The notes under the pieces are model-generated. The model was not told the DNA's origin. It did no database searches and saw only the letters and a list, made by a program, of their open reading frames with translations. Source: Candidatus Brachybacter algidus (GTDB lineage: Bacteria > Bacteroidota > Bacteroidia > Chitinophagales > Saprospiraceae). From it: a stretch of DNA of 64,000 nucleotides. A program made the translations under genes and the position numbers. Below are positions 1-8,120 of this stretch, in pieces (position 1 is the first letter of the stretch; each line of letters starts with the position of its first letter). The stretch is from NCBI GenBank assembly GCA_016711705.1, contig JADJSK010000007.1, positions 1 to 64,000 of the forward strand. Reading direction: 5' to 3'.

Positions 1-1714
1 CCTTCGATGCTGAGATACCCTGTGCTTTCAAGGCAACATTCATGCTTGTTTTTAAAGAATCCGACCAAAAACTATGCCATGCTTCACTGTTGCTGTATTG
101 TTGTGAAGCGGGAGGCTGTATAGCGGTGATATCAGGAACCAAAGCAGCGCTGTCCATCTCCAGTAGGTCCTTTCTTGCCTTGCCATAGATAGAAAGTGCA
201 GAATCAAGGTTGGTGGCTTTGACTTGAAGTGATGTCCTGGAAAGATCGAATCCCAGATCATTTTCAATTATATTAAAACCTGCCTTGTCCTCATCTGGAA
301 TATAATTTAATTTGGAAAGATCTCCTTGAAATTGAATTTTTGAAGAAGGGATGATCATAGCAAATGTGCCCAATACTATAACACCTATGATCCATTTATT
401 TTTATGGAAATCGTAGCTAGTCATCTTCTCGAACCATTTGATGGCCACCTCCCTCTCACGAGTTTTTTCGCTGTGCAGCCATTGGGGTAGGACGATCAGA
501 GTGGTCAAAACACCTACGGCAAGACTGATCACTGCCAAATAACTGAATTGCTGTAATAGCAAGCTATCTGACAAGACTAACAGCGCAAAAGCTGCGATCG
601 TCGTCACGTTCCCAATGAGCAAGGGCGAAGATATTTCACTTATAGCCTCCTCAATTGAATCATGGTGGATCCGTGCATTGATAAGGTGGATGGAATAGTT
701 GATACCCATAGCAAGAATAATAGTAGCAGAAGACATTGCCATAGCTACTATTGGAATACCAAAATATCCAAATGTGGCCAATGCCATCGCATAACCTACT
801 ACTGAAGGCACCAAGGCAATGAGTGAAAGCCTCTTGCGTCTATAGAAATAATATAGCAAACCCATGGTGAGAAAAATGGAGATAATCCCTGTAAGATTTC
901 CATCTCTTGACGATCTGTCTTTATTGATCTCTGAAGCAATGGGAGCCCCGATAAGATAAGTTTTTACTGGAGCAAACATTTTTTCGCCTTGACCTCTCAT
1001 AGAGAATAAAGTATCTATAAGTCCTGCATATCTAGGGTCTTCATTGTCAGGAAAGATAGCTGTGAGATCAAATAATAAATTTCTTTCATCTGTAGAAATC
1101 TGGAAACCATTTGCTTGAGTGAGGCTGGGTACGGTCCGGAAAGAACTAAGTTTTTTTAGGACCGTCGGAGCAAGATGCAATGGATCTAATTCATTATAAT
1201 ATTTAAGTGCTAGTCCAGTGAAGCTATTATTCATTCTTGCATTGGCCTTCACTATATTCGTCAGCGCTTCACTATCCAACTTACGCGACAAGGAATCAAG
1301 ATCTTGGGCAGTAAGCAACAATGGAAGATTGTAAAAGATGCTGTCATAGAGCACTCTTTGGAGACTGTCTGTCATCCTGATTCGGGTGTCTTTGATGCTT
1401 TGAGATAGATATGGAGAAGATGCAAGTCTGTTTTCCCACCATTCCGCATTATCAAGCAAGAGTTGTAAGGAAGTATCAGCATGCTCTTCAACATGCAAAA
1501 GAATGAGCATGTTATTATTTGATCTCAGATTTGTGACCTGAGACTTATAATTCTTGGAAGTAGTATGTTGTGGAAAAATGGAAAAAATATCATTGTTAAA
1601 CTTAAGCTTAACAATACCGAAGACGGCATATAGGGCGATTGCGCACAATAAAATGTAAAAAACAAAGGGGTACTTTCTTAATTTATTAAAGATATAAATG
1701 AATGGTCTACCCAT
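1..1714 (-). CDS. MMPL/RND-family exporter, C-terminus beyond window edge
   Basis: Partial gene: about 571 residues are readable on the minus strand from an ATG at 1714 to the window edge with no stop. An N-terminal membrane helix (about residues 13-33, after GRPFIYIFNKLRKYP) is followed by a roughly 200-residue periplasmic loop. A cluster of helices comes next, around YLIGAPIASEI, ISIFLTMGLLYYFYRRK, SVVGYAMALATFGYFGIPIV, MGINYSIHLINARI and the LIVLPQWLHSEKTRERE loop; then the second periplasmic loop begins. This is the layout of MMPL lipid or pigment exporters, proton-driven inner-membrane pumps. It lies 60 bp downstream of a GT2-DUF2062 gene and a FabZ-like gene on the same strand, an arrangement known from aryl-polyene/flexirubin clusters, so a lipid-linked polyene cargo is inferred. 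Family call confident; substrate not demonstrated. Confidence 0.82.
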   Translation of the reverse strand, partial: MGRPFIYIFNKLRKYPFVFYILLCAIALYAVFGIVKLKFNNDIFSIFPQHTTSKNYKSQVTNLRSNNNMLILLHVEEHADTSLQLLLDNAEWWENRLASSPYLSQSIKDTRIRMTDSLQRVLYDSIFYNLPLLLTAQDLDSLSRKLDSEALTNIVKANARMNNSFTGLALKYYNELDPLHLAPTVLKKLSSFRTVPSLTQANGFQISTDERNLLFDLTAIFPDNEDPRYAGLIDTLFSMRGQGEKMFAPVKTYLIGAPIASEINKDRSSRDGNLTGIISIFLTMGLLYYFYRRKRLSLIALVPSVVGYAMALATFGYFGIPIVAMAMSSATIILAMGINYSIHLINARIHHDSIEEAISEISSPLLIGNVTTIAAFALLVLSDSLLLQQFSYLAVISLAVGVLTTLIVLPQWLHSEKTREREVAIKWFEKMTSYDFHKNKWIIGVIVLGTFAMIIPSSKIQFQGDLSKLNYIPDEDKAGFNIIENDLGFDLSRTSLQVKATNLDSALSIYGKARKDLLEMDSAALVPDITAIQPPASQQYSNSEAWHSFWSDSLKTSMNVALKAQGISASK

Positions 1715-1774
1715 GATTTAAGATACTAGTTTAGGAACAGTCCTGGCAAATAATTTATAGATAAAAAAGCTGAT

Positions 1775-2917
1775 CTAAAAAGCCAAAACGGCTGCAAATA
1801 TCGAAAGTATTACTGCACCAACCAAATACTGCTCAAGGTTATTTGCCAATGAATTAATGGAATAGTCAAATTTAGAAAAATTCAATTTTCTCGGGTCAGA
1901 TACTATTTTTCCTCCTATCATATAGCTAAAGTAAAGGATAAGAGGAATCATTGGTGGAATAGATATATGTGCTGCAAGTGTAAACAGAGCTTTATTCAAT
2001 TTTAAATAATGGCTGATGGTCAAACCAATGATTAGCTGATACCCCCATACCGGAAAAATACCCATGAAAACGCCAAAAGCAATGGAGGTCGATCTCCGAA
2101 TCACACTTTCTTTGGGATCATGCAATGTCTTTCCAAAGCTTTTCCAAAACCCGACACTTAATATTTTCCTGAACCATCTCAATGGAATATACCAAAAAAA
2201 TGCCTGTAGAAAAAGAATGGTATTTAGTAAACTTATTCGAGTAAAATCCTGAAAAGGTCTGAAATGTGTAACTCTGATATGACTAGGAGGATAATAAACC
2301 CTCACAGGAACAGGCAGAATCTGTATATTTCTCCATGCAGCCTTCACTAGAATCTCCACTTCAAATTCAAATTTCCAAGTAATAAGCTTCAGATCTTTGA
2401 TCAATCGAATAGGATATAACCTGTAACCCGATTGCGTATCAGGAAGTTCAACGCCAGTATCAAACTTAAACCAAAAATTTGAAAATTTATTGCCAAATGA
2501 ACTCTTTCCGGGAATACCTTCCCTTTCCATATTTCTGGATCCAATAATGATGGCGTCTTTATTGAAGCGGTGAAAGTCTACAATAATTGGAATATCTTCC
2601 GGTAGATGCTGACCGTCAGAATCTATGGTGATGGCATAGTCATAGCCATGCTCAAGCGCTATTCGAAATCCTGTTTTAATGGCTATACCCTTGCCCTGAT
2701 TAGATTCCTGAGTATGAATAATTAAGTTTGGGAAAGCATTTAATAGCTCTGAAGTGTTATCTGTAGAGCCGTCATTCACCACAATAATGCTAGAAGTATA
2801 TTTAGAGCACCCATTTACCACAGCCTTAAGCGTCGATCCATTGTTATATGTAGGTATCAGAATACATATCTTTGAATCCTTCATCACAGACCCTGTTATT
2901 TCATCCAAAGATGCCAT
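1775..2917 (-). CDS. GT2 glycosyltransferase fused to DUF2062 membrane domain
   Basis: 380 aa. Residues about 15-230 form a GT-A glycosyltransferase family 2 domain: ICILIPTYNNGSTL at the start, VVNDGSTDNT, and TIDSDGQHLPED carrying the DxD metal/nucleotide-sugar motif. Residues about 270-375 form a DUF2062 domain with the typical GVFMGIFPVWGYQ signature and hydrophobic helices, anchoring the enzyme to the inner membrane. The start at 2917 directly follows the upstream gene's stop (TAGATG junction); a Met at residue 12 is an alternative start closer to the catalytic core. GT2-DUF2062 fusions are recurrent members of aryl-polyene/flexirubin loci, and the flanking FabZ-like and MMPL genes fit. 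The likely role is glycosylation of a lipid or polyene intermediate; the acceptor is unknown. Confidence 0.85.
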   Translation of the reverse strand: MASLDEITGSVMKDSKICILIPTYNNGSTLKAVVNGCSKYTSSIIVVNDGSTDNTSELLNAFPNLIIHTQESNQGKGIAIKTGFRIALEHGYDYAITIDSDGQHLPEDIPIIVDFHRFNKDAIIIGSRNMEREGIPGKSSFGNKFSNFWFKFDTGVELPDTQSGYRLYPIRLIKDLKLITWKFEFEVEILVKAAWRNIQILPVPVRVYYPPSHIRVTHFRPFQDFTRISLLNTILFLQAFFWYIPLRWFRKILSVGFWKSFGKTLHDPKESVIRRSTSIAFGVFMGIFPVWGYQLIIGLTISHYLKLNKALFTLAAHISIPPMIPLILYFSYMIGGKIVSDPRKLNFSKFDYSINSLANNLEQYLVGAVILSIFAAVLAF

Positions 2918-3298
2918 CTAAGCTTTTAATTGTTCTGTAAGTGAAATGCTTACTTTTGAAAAGACGACCTCTTCGCTTCTTAACACTGCTTTAACATCCA
3001 AAGGACTATCTGTTCCGTAAATCTCAATATCCAGAAAAAGTTCAGGATTTATTATTGGATCGACAAAATTTAGAAATTTACATTGTTTAACCTTAGATAT
3101 CAGAAGGTTTTTCTTCTGAGACAAAGAAACACACGATGTAATTATTTTAAGGATCAATACACCAGGAAGCACCGGTTGCCCAGGAAAATGGCCCTTGAAA
3201 ATAGGATGGTCTGAATCAAGTCGAATCTTAAATCCAGGTAGAAGATCTCCCTCCCTTTCGATGGTATGTATGGAAAAAAAAGTATTGATATCTCCCAT
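2918..3298 (-). CDS. FabZ-like hotdog-fold 3-hydroxyacyl-ACP dehydratase homologue
   Basis: 126 aa, a single hotdog domain. The FabZ signature HPIFKGHFPGQPVLPGVLIL sits at residues 31-50 and holds the catalytic His37. In FabZ the acidic partner lies 14 residues after the His (His54/Glu68 in E. coli); here residue 51 is Lys, so the Glu is replaced. The protein may therefore be a non-catalytic or partner subunit, or use another acid. It is the first gene of a tight minus-strand set: its TAG abuts the ATG of the GT2-DUF2062 gene, then the MMPL exporter follows. Dedicated FabZ-like dehydratases of this size belong to aryl-polyene/flexirubin synthesis, where they act on polyketide-like intermediates on ACP. 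Fold confident; activity uncertain. Confidence 0.8.
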   Translation of the reverse strand: MGDINTFFSIHTIEREGDLLPGFKIRLDSDHPIFKGHFPGQPVLPGVLILKIITSCVSLSQKKNLLISKVKQCKFLNFVDPIINPELFLDIEIYGTDSPLDVKAVLRSEEVVFSKVSISLTEQLKA

Positions 3299-3384
3299 TA
3301 TTTATATCAGTATTCTATAAAACTAATGAAGCCAGGGGCTCAACTAATTATAAATTTATACGTTTAAAATTAAAAATATTACAA

Positions 3385-4461
3385 ATGAAATATTTCATTT
3401 TTTTATTGGCATCATTCAACTCATTTTGCAACAGCAAAGATAGCAAGCCAGATGAACTGAATGCCAAAACTACACAAATTGTTGAAAAGACTGATCCTGC
3501 CAATGAAGAGACAATAGTACTCGGAGGAGGATGTTTCTGGTGTTTGGAAGCAGTTTATCAGGATCTAAACGGAGTTACAAAGGTTGAATCCGGATATTCA
3601 AATGGCCATGTGGATAATCCAACATACAAACAGGTATGTTCAGGTTTGACAGGACATGCGGAAGTGGTCAAACTTACTTTTGACAATAAAAAAGTCAGTT
3701 TAAATGACATACTCGATGTATTCTGGACTATCCATGACCCCACGACTCTTAATAGACAAGGTAATGATTCCGGGCCTCAGTACAGAAGTGGTATTTATTA
3801 CTTCAATGAAGCTCAGAAGAAAATAGCCGAAAATTCTATTAAGACGTCAGCTCAAGAAATATGGGGTGATAGAATCACTACTGAAGTACTTCCGGTGAGC
3901 AAATTTTCTGTAGCAGAGGATTATCACCAAAACTATTATAATGAAAATAGTAATGAGTCTTATTGTAGATTTATCATCACGCCTAAAGTAGAAAAATTCA
4001 GAAAGAAATTTGCTGACAAATTAAAATCAAATCAAAAATCAACAGAAATGGAAAGTGTACCAAAATGGAATGAACTCACATCAGCCGAAGCAAGAGTCAT
4101 TGAAGATAAAGGAACAGAGTATCCCGGCACCGGCAAATATTATAAATCTACCGGTAATGGTGTATATGAATGTAGAAGGTGTAACGCACCTCTATATGAC
4201 AGCAAAGACAAATTCCAAAGTGATTGCGGGTGGCCGGCATTTGATGATGAGATCGAAGGTTCAGTAGAGAGAATACCTGATGCTGATGGATCCAGAACGG
4301 AAATCGTATGTGCAAATTGTAAAGCGCATTTGGGTCATGTATTTGAGGGAGAAAGACTGACATCAAAAGATACACGTCATTGTGTGAATTCGATTTCTCT
4401 GCAGTTTTTGACTAGAGAGGAATACGAAAAGCAGCAATTGGCACGTAAAAATAATAATTAG
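3385..4461 (+). CDS. msrAB: Bifunctional peptide-methionine sulfoxide reductase MsrA-MsrB
   Basis: 358 aa. Residues about 42-200 are MsrA, with the GCFWC motif holding catalytic Cys50; they reduce the S-sulfoxide of methionine. Residues about 222-345 are MsrB, for the R-sulfoxide, with two zinc CxxC pairs (CRRC, CANC), GWPAFDD, HLGHVFEG and the catalytic Cys in RHCVNS near residue 332. The N-terminus MKYFIFLLASFNSFCNS is a short hydrophobic segment ending in Cys15; it looks like a signal sequence, possibly a relaxed lipobox, so the enzyme probably repairs oxidised proteins in the periplasm or on a membrane surface. Fused MsrAB is common in bacteria. A terminator at 4490-4530 follows, so it is probably monocistronic. 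Confidence 0.93.
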   Translation: MKYFIFLLASFNSFCNSKDSKPDELNAKTTQIVEKTDPANEETIVLGGGCFWCLEAVYQDLNGVTKVESGYSNGHVDNPTYKQVCSGLTGHAEVVKLTFDNKKVSLNDILDVFWTIHDPTTLNRQGNDSGPQYRSGIYYFNEAQKKIAENSIKTSAQEIWGDRITTEVLPVSKFSVAEDYHQNYYNENSNESYCRFIITPKVEKFRKKFADKLKSNQKSTEMESVPKWNELTSAEARVIEDKGTEYPGTGKYYKSTGNGVYECRRCNAPLYDSKDKFQSDCGWPAFDDEIEGSVERIPDADGSRTEIVCANCKAHLGHVFEGERLTSKDTRHCVNSISLQFLTREEYEKQQLARKNNN

Positions 4462-4489
4462 TAATAAGAAAATTTTGTAGCGCTTAATT

Positions 4490-4530
4490 AAGACTGAATG
4501 AAAAATATTTTTGTTCAGTCTTATTTTTTT
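4490..4530 (+). terminator. Rho-independent terminator after msrAB
   Basis: Stem AAGACTGAA (4490-4498) pairs perfectly with TTCAGTCTT (4514-4522), with an internal A/T-rich extension and a following T-run (4524-4530). It also argues against an upstream start at 4498 for the next gene, because that ATG lies inside the hairpin. Confidence 0.85.
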
Positions 4531-4581
4531 ACGAACTTTGAATTGTTTAAACCTTTTTTACTAATCTTCGTTTATCACACA

Positions 4582-4890
4582 ATGTTTAAAACCACAGGTA
4601 TCATATTACTTTGTATGACTTTTATTTTCGCTACCAGCGGAAATAGCCGTGGTCTTATATTCAAAAATCTGGCAAAGACAGAGCATGAGCTTAAGGTTAA
4701 AAATGATTTTGGTATGCCTGCCGCTGAAGAAATTTTTGAACAGGTCACTGAAAAGAAACCACCTACGTCGATCTTAAAATTTCCATATTTCCCTATTGAG
4801 CAGAGGGATATGCTTCATCTCAACTACTTTTTGAAAAGATCCATTCTACTTCACATCAATGACATTGTCATTCCTCCTCCCAAATTTTAA
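4582..4890 (+). CDS. Small secreted protein of unknown function
   Basis: 102 aa from ATG 4582. An in-frame ATG at 4498 would place the N-terminus inside the msrAB terminator hairpin, so 4582 is preferred; it also begins exactly with a plausible signal peptide (MFKTTGIILLCMTFIFATSG). The mature part, about 80 residues, is charged in the middle and contains two Pro-rich spots (KKPPTS, IVIPPPKF at the C-terminus). I recognise no family. The stop codon overlaps an inverted repeat (4889-4900 / 4957-4968). Coding status rests on the signal peptide and reading-frame integrity. Confidence 0.5.
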   Translation: MFKTTGIILLCMTFIFATSGNSRGLIFKNLAKTEHELKVKNDFGMPAAEEIFEQVTEKKPPTSILKFPYFPIEQRDMLHLNYFLKRSILLHINDIVIPPPKF

Positions 4891-4968
4891 ATTAAAAGAA
4901 TATTTCGACCGATCATCAGGTCAACAATAATTGGCATGTGCGAAGCATGTCCTCATTTCTTTTAATTT
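4889..4968. repeat. Inverted repeat between small secreted gene and sulP
   Basis: AAATTAAAAGAA (4889-4900) and its exact complement TTCTTTTAATTT (4957-4968) flank an inner imperfect hairpin around GGCATGTG...GCATGTCC. It could end transcription of the upstream gene or fold in the leader of the sulP gene; no decisive T-run is seen. Confidence 0.45.
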
Positions 4969-4982
4969 AATTCAAAATAAAA

Positions 4983-6662
4983 ATGCAAAAATTACAAGCA
5001 TATTTAAAGTCTGATATATTATCAGGCCTGGTCGTCTTTTTAATATCAGTGCCTTTATGCCTCGGAATAGCCTTAGCTTCAGGTGCACCACTATTTTCAG
5101 GAATGATCTCAGGTATCATTGGAGGTATTGTCGTAGGAAGTATCAGCAAGTCTCCGTTAAGTGTCAGTGGACCTGCTGCTGGGTTAACGGCAATTGTTCT
5201 TTCGGGAATTTCTACAATTGGATCATTTGAAGGATTTCTATTGGCGGGGATTCTTGCAGGGATCTTCCAGGTAATATTAGGCATAGTTAAAGCAGGAACT
5301 ATTGGATACTATTTCCCTTCAAATGTCATAAATGGAATGCTCACTGCAATAGGTATCATCATCATCCTCAAGCAGTTGCCCCATTTGTTCGGATATGATG
5401 CCGAATCACTAAGTGATGGTACATTAAGTCCAAACGAATCACATATTACCGCTACCATAGAACAGGTTTTGAACGGGATTCAACCTGGCATTGTGATCAC
5501 TAGTATCGTCTCCTTATTGGTCATGGTGCTCTGGGATAAATACAAACCGGAAAAACTAAAATTGGTACCCGGGGCTGGACTGGCAGTGCTGACAGGGGTT
5601 TTGGTCAATTTTATATTTATTTATACAGCTTCTAAAGGGCTTATCATTGAATCAACGCATCTCGTAAATCTTCCGATACCAGAGGATTTTGCTTCGTTTC
5701 TTGGTCAGTTTGCAACTCCGGATTTTTCATATATCGTCAATAAAGATATCTGGATATTGGCTCTGACCATAGGAGTGGTGGCATCCCTTGAGACCCTACT
5801 TACTATAGAAGCTACTGACAAGATCGATCCGGAAAAAAGATTTACAGACAGCAATAGAGAGTTACTTGCACAAGGCACAGGTAATATCATAAGTGGACTG
5901 ATAGGTGGAATCCCTATTACTTCTGTTATAGTGCGGTCTTCTGCCAACATGAATGCCGGCGCTAAGTCCAAACTATCTACAATCGTACATGGCATATTAC
6001 TTTTGGTGGGTGCCATGCTGATTCCTGCCATTTTAAATTATATACCATTGGCTTCTTTAGCAGTCATTCTGGTCGTGACAGGATATAAATTATGCAAACC
6101 TTCTGTATTCATGTCATTCTTCAAAATGAATAAATATCGTTGGTTTCCATTTATTGCTACAGTAGTTGCTATCGTCTTTACGGATCTGCTCGTGGGAGTG
6201 GCCATTGGTATGGCCATCGCAGTTGGAGCTATTCTGATAGGTAACCTTAAAAATACGTATCACTTGCACCAAGGACAACTTGAAGGAGTTAACATGATAA
6301 GAATAGAGCTGTCCCAGGAGGTATCCTTTCTTAACAAGGCAGCATTGACTATGACCTTAGATAGGTTGCCCAATGATTGCACAGTGGTGATAGATGCGAC
6401 CAAAACATTTTATATAGATTTTGATGTGTTGGAAATGATAAGGGAATTTGAGCAAATAAAGGCACCTACCAAAAACATCAAAGCTGTGCTGACCGGATTT
6501 AAAGAAGAATATGATGTGGTCAATAATGACCATATTTTCTACGAAGAAATTCCGGGGCTTAAAAAAAATGCACATAAAAGAACTGGCATGAAAGCCACTG
6601 AAGTAATCACGAATATAAAAAAAGGAAATAAGGTTAATGGCAAAATTAATTTTGTCAACTAG
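4983..6662 (+). CDS. SulP-family inorganic anion transporter with STAS domain
   Basis: 559 aa. It opens with the SulP core sequence (SDILSGLVVFLISVPLCLGIALASG), followed by SVSGPAAGLTAIV and about 10-12 membrane helices up to residue about 425. Residues about 435-540 form a cytoplasmic STAS domain (LDRLPNDCTVVIDATKTFYIDFDVLEMI). SulP proteins move sulfate, bicarbonate or other anions across the inner membrane, coupled to Na+ or H+. No carbonic anhydrase or sulfate-assimilation gene is adjacent, so bicarbonate versus sulfate cannot be decided. It has its own terminator at 6699-6730. Family assignment is strong. Confidence 0.92.
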   Translation: MQKLQAYLKSDILSGLVVFLISVPLCLGIALASGAPLFSGMISGIIGGIVVGSISKSPLSVSGPAAGLTAIVLSGISTIGSFEGFLLAGILAGIFQVILGIVKAGTIGYYFPSNVINGMLTAIGIIIILKQLPHLFGYDAESLSDGTLSPNESHITATIEQVLNGIQPGIVITSIVSLLVMVLWDKYKPEKLKLVPGAGLAVLTGVLVNFIFIYTASKGLIIESTHLVNLPIPEDFASFLGQFATPDFSYIVNKDIWILALTIGVVASLETLLTIEATDKIDPEKRFTDSNRELLAQGTGNIISGLIGGIPITSVIVRSSANMNAGAKSKLSTIVHGILLLVGAMLIPAILNYIPLASLAVILVVTGYKLCKPSVFMSFFKMNKYRWFPFIATVVAIVFTDLLVGVAIGMAIAVGAILIGNLKNTYHLHQGQLEGVNMIRIELSQEVSFLNKAALTMTLDRLPNDCTVVIDATKTFYIDFDVLEMIREFEQIKAPTKNIKAVLTGFKEEYDVVNNDHIFYEEIPGLKKNAHKRTGMKATEVITNIKKGNKVNGKINFVN

Positions 6663-6698
6663 CTATATTTTAACTAATTCATATAAGGTTTTGACAGG

Positions 6699-6730
6699 AA
6701 GGATCTCAGCGAAAGTTGGGGTCCTTTTTT
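6699..6730 (+). terminator. Rho-independent terminator after sulP gene
   Basis: Stem AAGGATCTC (6699-6707) with GGGGTCCTT (6718-6726), 9 bp including two G-U pairs, followed by a T-run to 6730. Confidence 0.75.
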
Positions 6731-6872
6731 GTAGCGAATTTAATACAAGTCAATACATTCATTACACCAGAATTCTCAAACTGAATTTATATTTTTATCC
6801 AAAAATGAAGAGAAAAGAAACTAATATCGAAAAAGCATACGTTTCATTGATAGATTAAAACTTTTCATCACT

Positions 6873-7751
6873 ATGAGAATACAATTACTTTACTTCATGT
6901 CTTTATTGTTCATGATGACTATTTGCTATGATTTACCCGGAGCCAAAACCAATTTATACATCCATGTTAAAAAAAATACCATCGAGATCGGTGAATATAA
7001 AGGCAAACATTTATGCAGTAAAAAATTTAAATCTTATAAGATTGACCACATTGATAAAGAAGAGATAAAAAGATATCTTTTAGGAAAAGAAGAAGAGATA
7101 GTTCTTTACTACATACATTGTTGGTTGGGAAATATTTCATTTTATAACAAATCTTCCATTAGTGCTTTGCAAAAACTTGAAGGCATAGATAAAACGATTT
7201 CAATTAAATGGGAAGGAAAGGGCTTGAATTATCACAAAAACTGGATTAATTCAAAGAATGAAGGTCGGAAGATTGGTGAACTTTTTGAATACCTGGTTCA
7301 TTCACCACATAAGAATAATGTGCTACTTTGCCATTCCATGGGCCACGAAGTTTTTACAGGATTATATGAAAGCCTAAAACCTGACGAACAATATTTCAAA
7401 ATAATATTCATGGCAAGCGCCGATCTACCCAAGGATATTTTGAGCAATGAACTGAAAGATTTGCCGGCCATGACTCAAGATCTTTATATCTATGAGCATA
7501 ATAAAGATCGTTTTTTGCAGTTCGCAACTATTGTACATAAGCAAAAAAGGCTTGGATTGCCTGATACCATGGACTCAGAGGTATACCAATTGATATCCAA
7601 TCTAACAATTATCAATGTGACCTGCTTAAATGGGCGTAACTGGATCAATCCTTCAAATCACATTTATTTCAAAGATCATAGCGGCGTGCGGGAAGATATG
7701 AACGATAGGCTGCATTCTTTTACATGCAACAAGTCCAAAAGCCGCTATTAA
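6873..7751 (+). CDS. Secreted alpha/beta-hydrolase (DUF900-like)
   Basis: 292 aa. An N-terminal hydrophobic signal segment (residues 1-24) precedes an alpha/beta-hydrolase fold with the nucleophile elbow LLCHSMGHEV around Ser155; the first Gly of the usual GHSMG motif is replaced by Cys. The YYIHCWLGN segment near residues 80-88 could supply the oxyanion region, and a late His (SNHIYF or KDHSGVRED) the catalytic His. The GRKIGELFEYL...NNVLLCHSMG spacing recalls the DUF900/serine-esterase family. Substrate unknown. It stands alone between the sulP terminator and a 369-bp gap. Confidence 0.62.
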   Translation: MRIQLLYFMSLLFMMTICYDLPGAKTNLYIHVKKNTIEIGEYKGKHLCSKKFKSYKIDHIDKEEIKRYLLGKEEEIVLYYIHCWLGNISFYNKSSISALQKLEGIDKTISIKWEGKGLNYHKNWINSKNEGRKIGELFEYLVHSPHKNNVLLCHSMGHEVFTGLYESLKPDEQYFKIIFMASADLPKDILSNELKDLPAMTQDLYIYEHNKDRFLQFATIVHKQKRLGLPDTMDSEVYQLISNLTIINVTCLNGRNWINPSNHIYFKDHSGVREDMNDRLHSFTCNKSKSRY

Positions 7752-8120
7752 GGAGGACTAACACGGTACAATAGATGGTGGAAATAAAATAAACCATGCC
7801 ATAAAAGACATTAACATATAAATCCCTTTGTCATATGTGCTGATAATCAATGCGAAAGGGCATTGTCAAATATAATAATATTAATAATGTTTTAAATACT
7901 GTAAGATAAGATTTTGGATAATCATGTCTTTGGTATTATAATAATCTGCATGCCTAAGTAGCTGTACCAAAGAGCGTTTTACAAATTACAAATCTTTGTA
8001 ATGCCTTGTAAAATCAAGGTTTATAGAAATAAATATGTATAAAAAAAGTACACCACTCACTCAAATTAAACATATATTTACCGCCGAATTGAATGAATCC
8101 CTTTTAAGTGAACAGTATGT
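7752..8120. other. Intergenic gap, no gene seen
   Basis: 369 bp of A/T-rich DNA. A TATATTTA sequence near 8066-8076, close to the Bacteroidota -7 element, lies about 45 bp upstream of the TPR gene and may be its promoter. A small hairpin (CCTTG/CAAGG near 8003) is present. No other structure is evident. Confidence 0.4.

Noticed and set aside
4498..4581. N-terminal extension of the small secreted protein from an ATG at 4498
   Set aside because: The start would lie in the msrAB terminator hairpin; the signal peptide begins at 4582.
6637..6858. 73-aa plus-strand open frame
   Set aside because: It overlaps the end of the SulP gene and runs through its terminator; no protein-like features.
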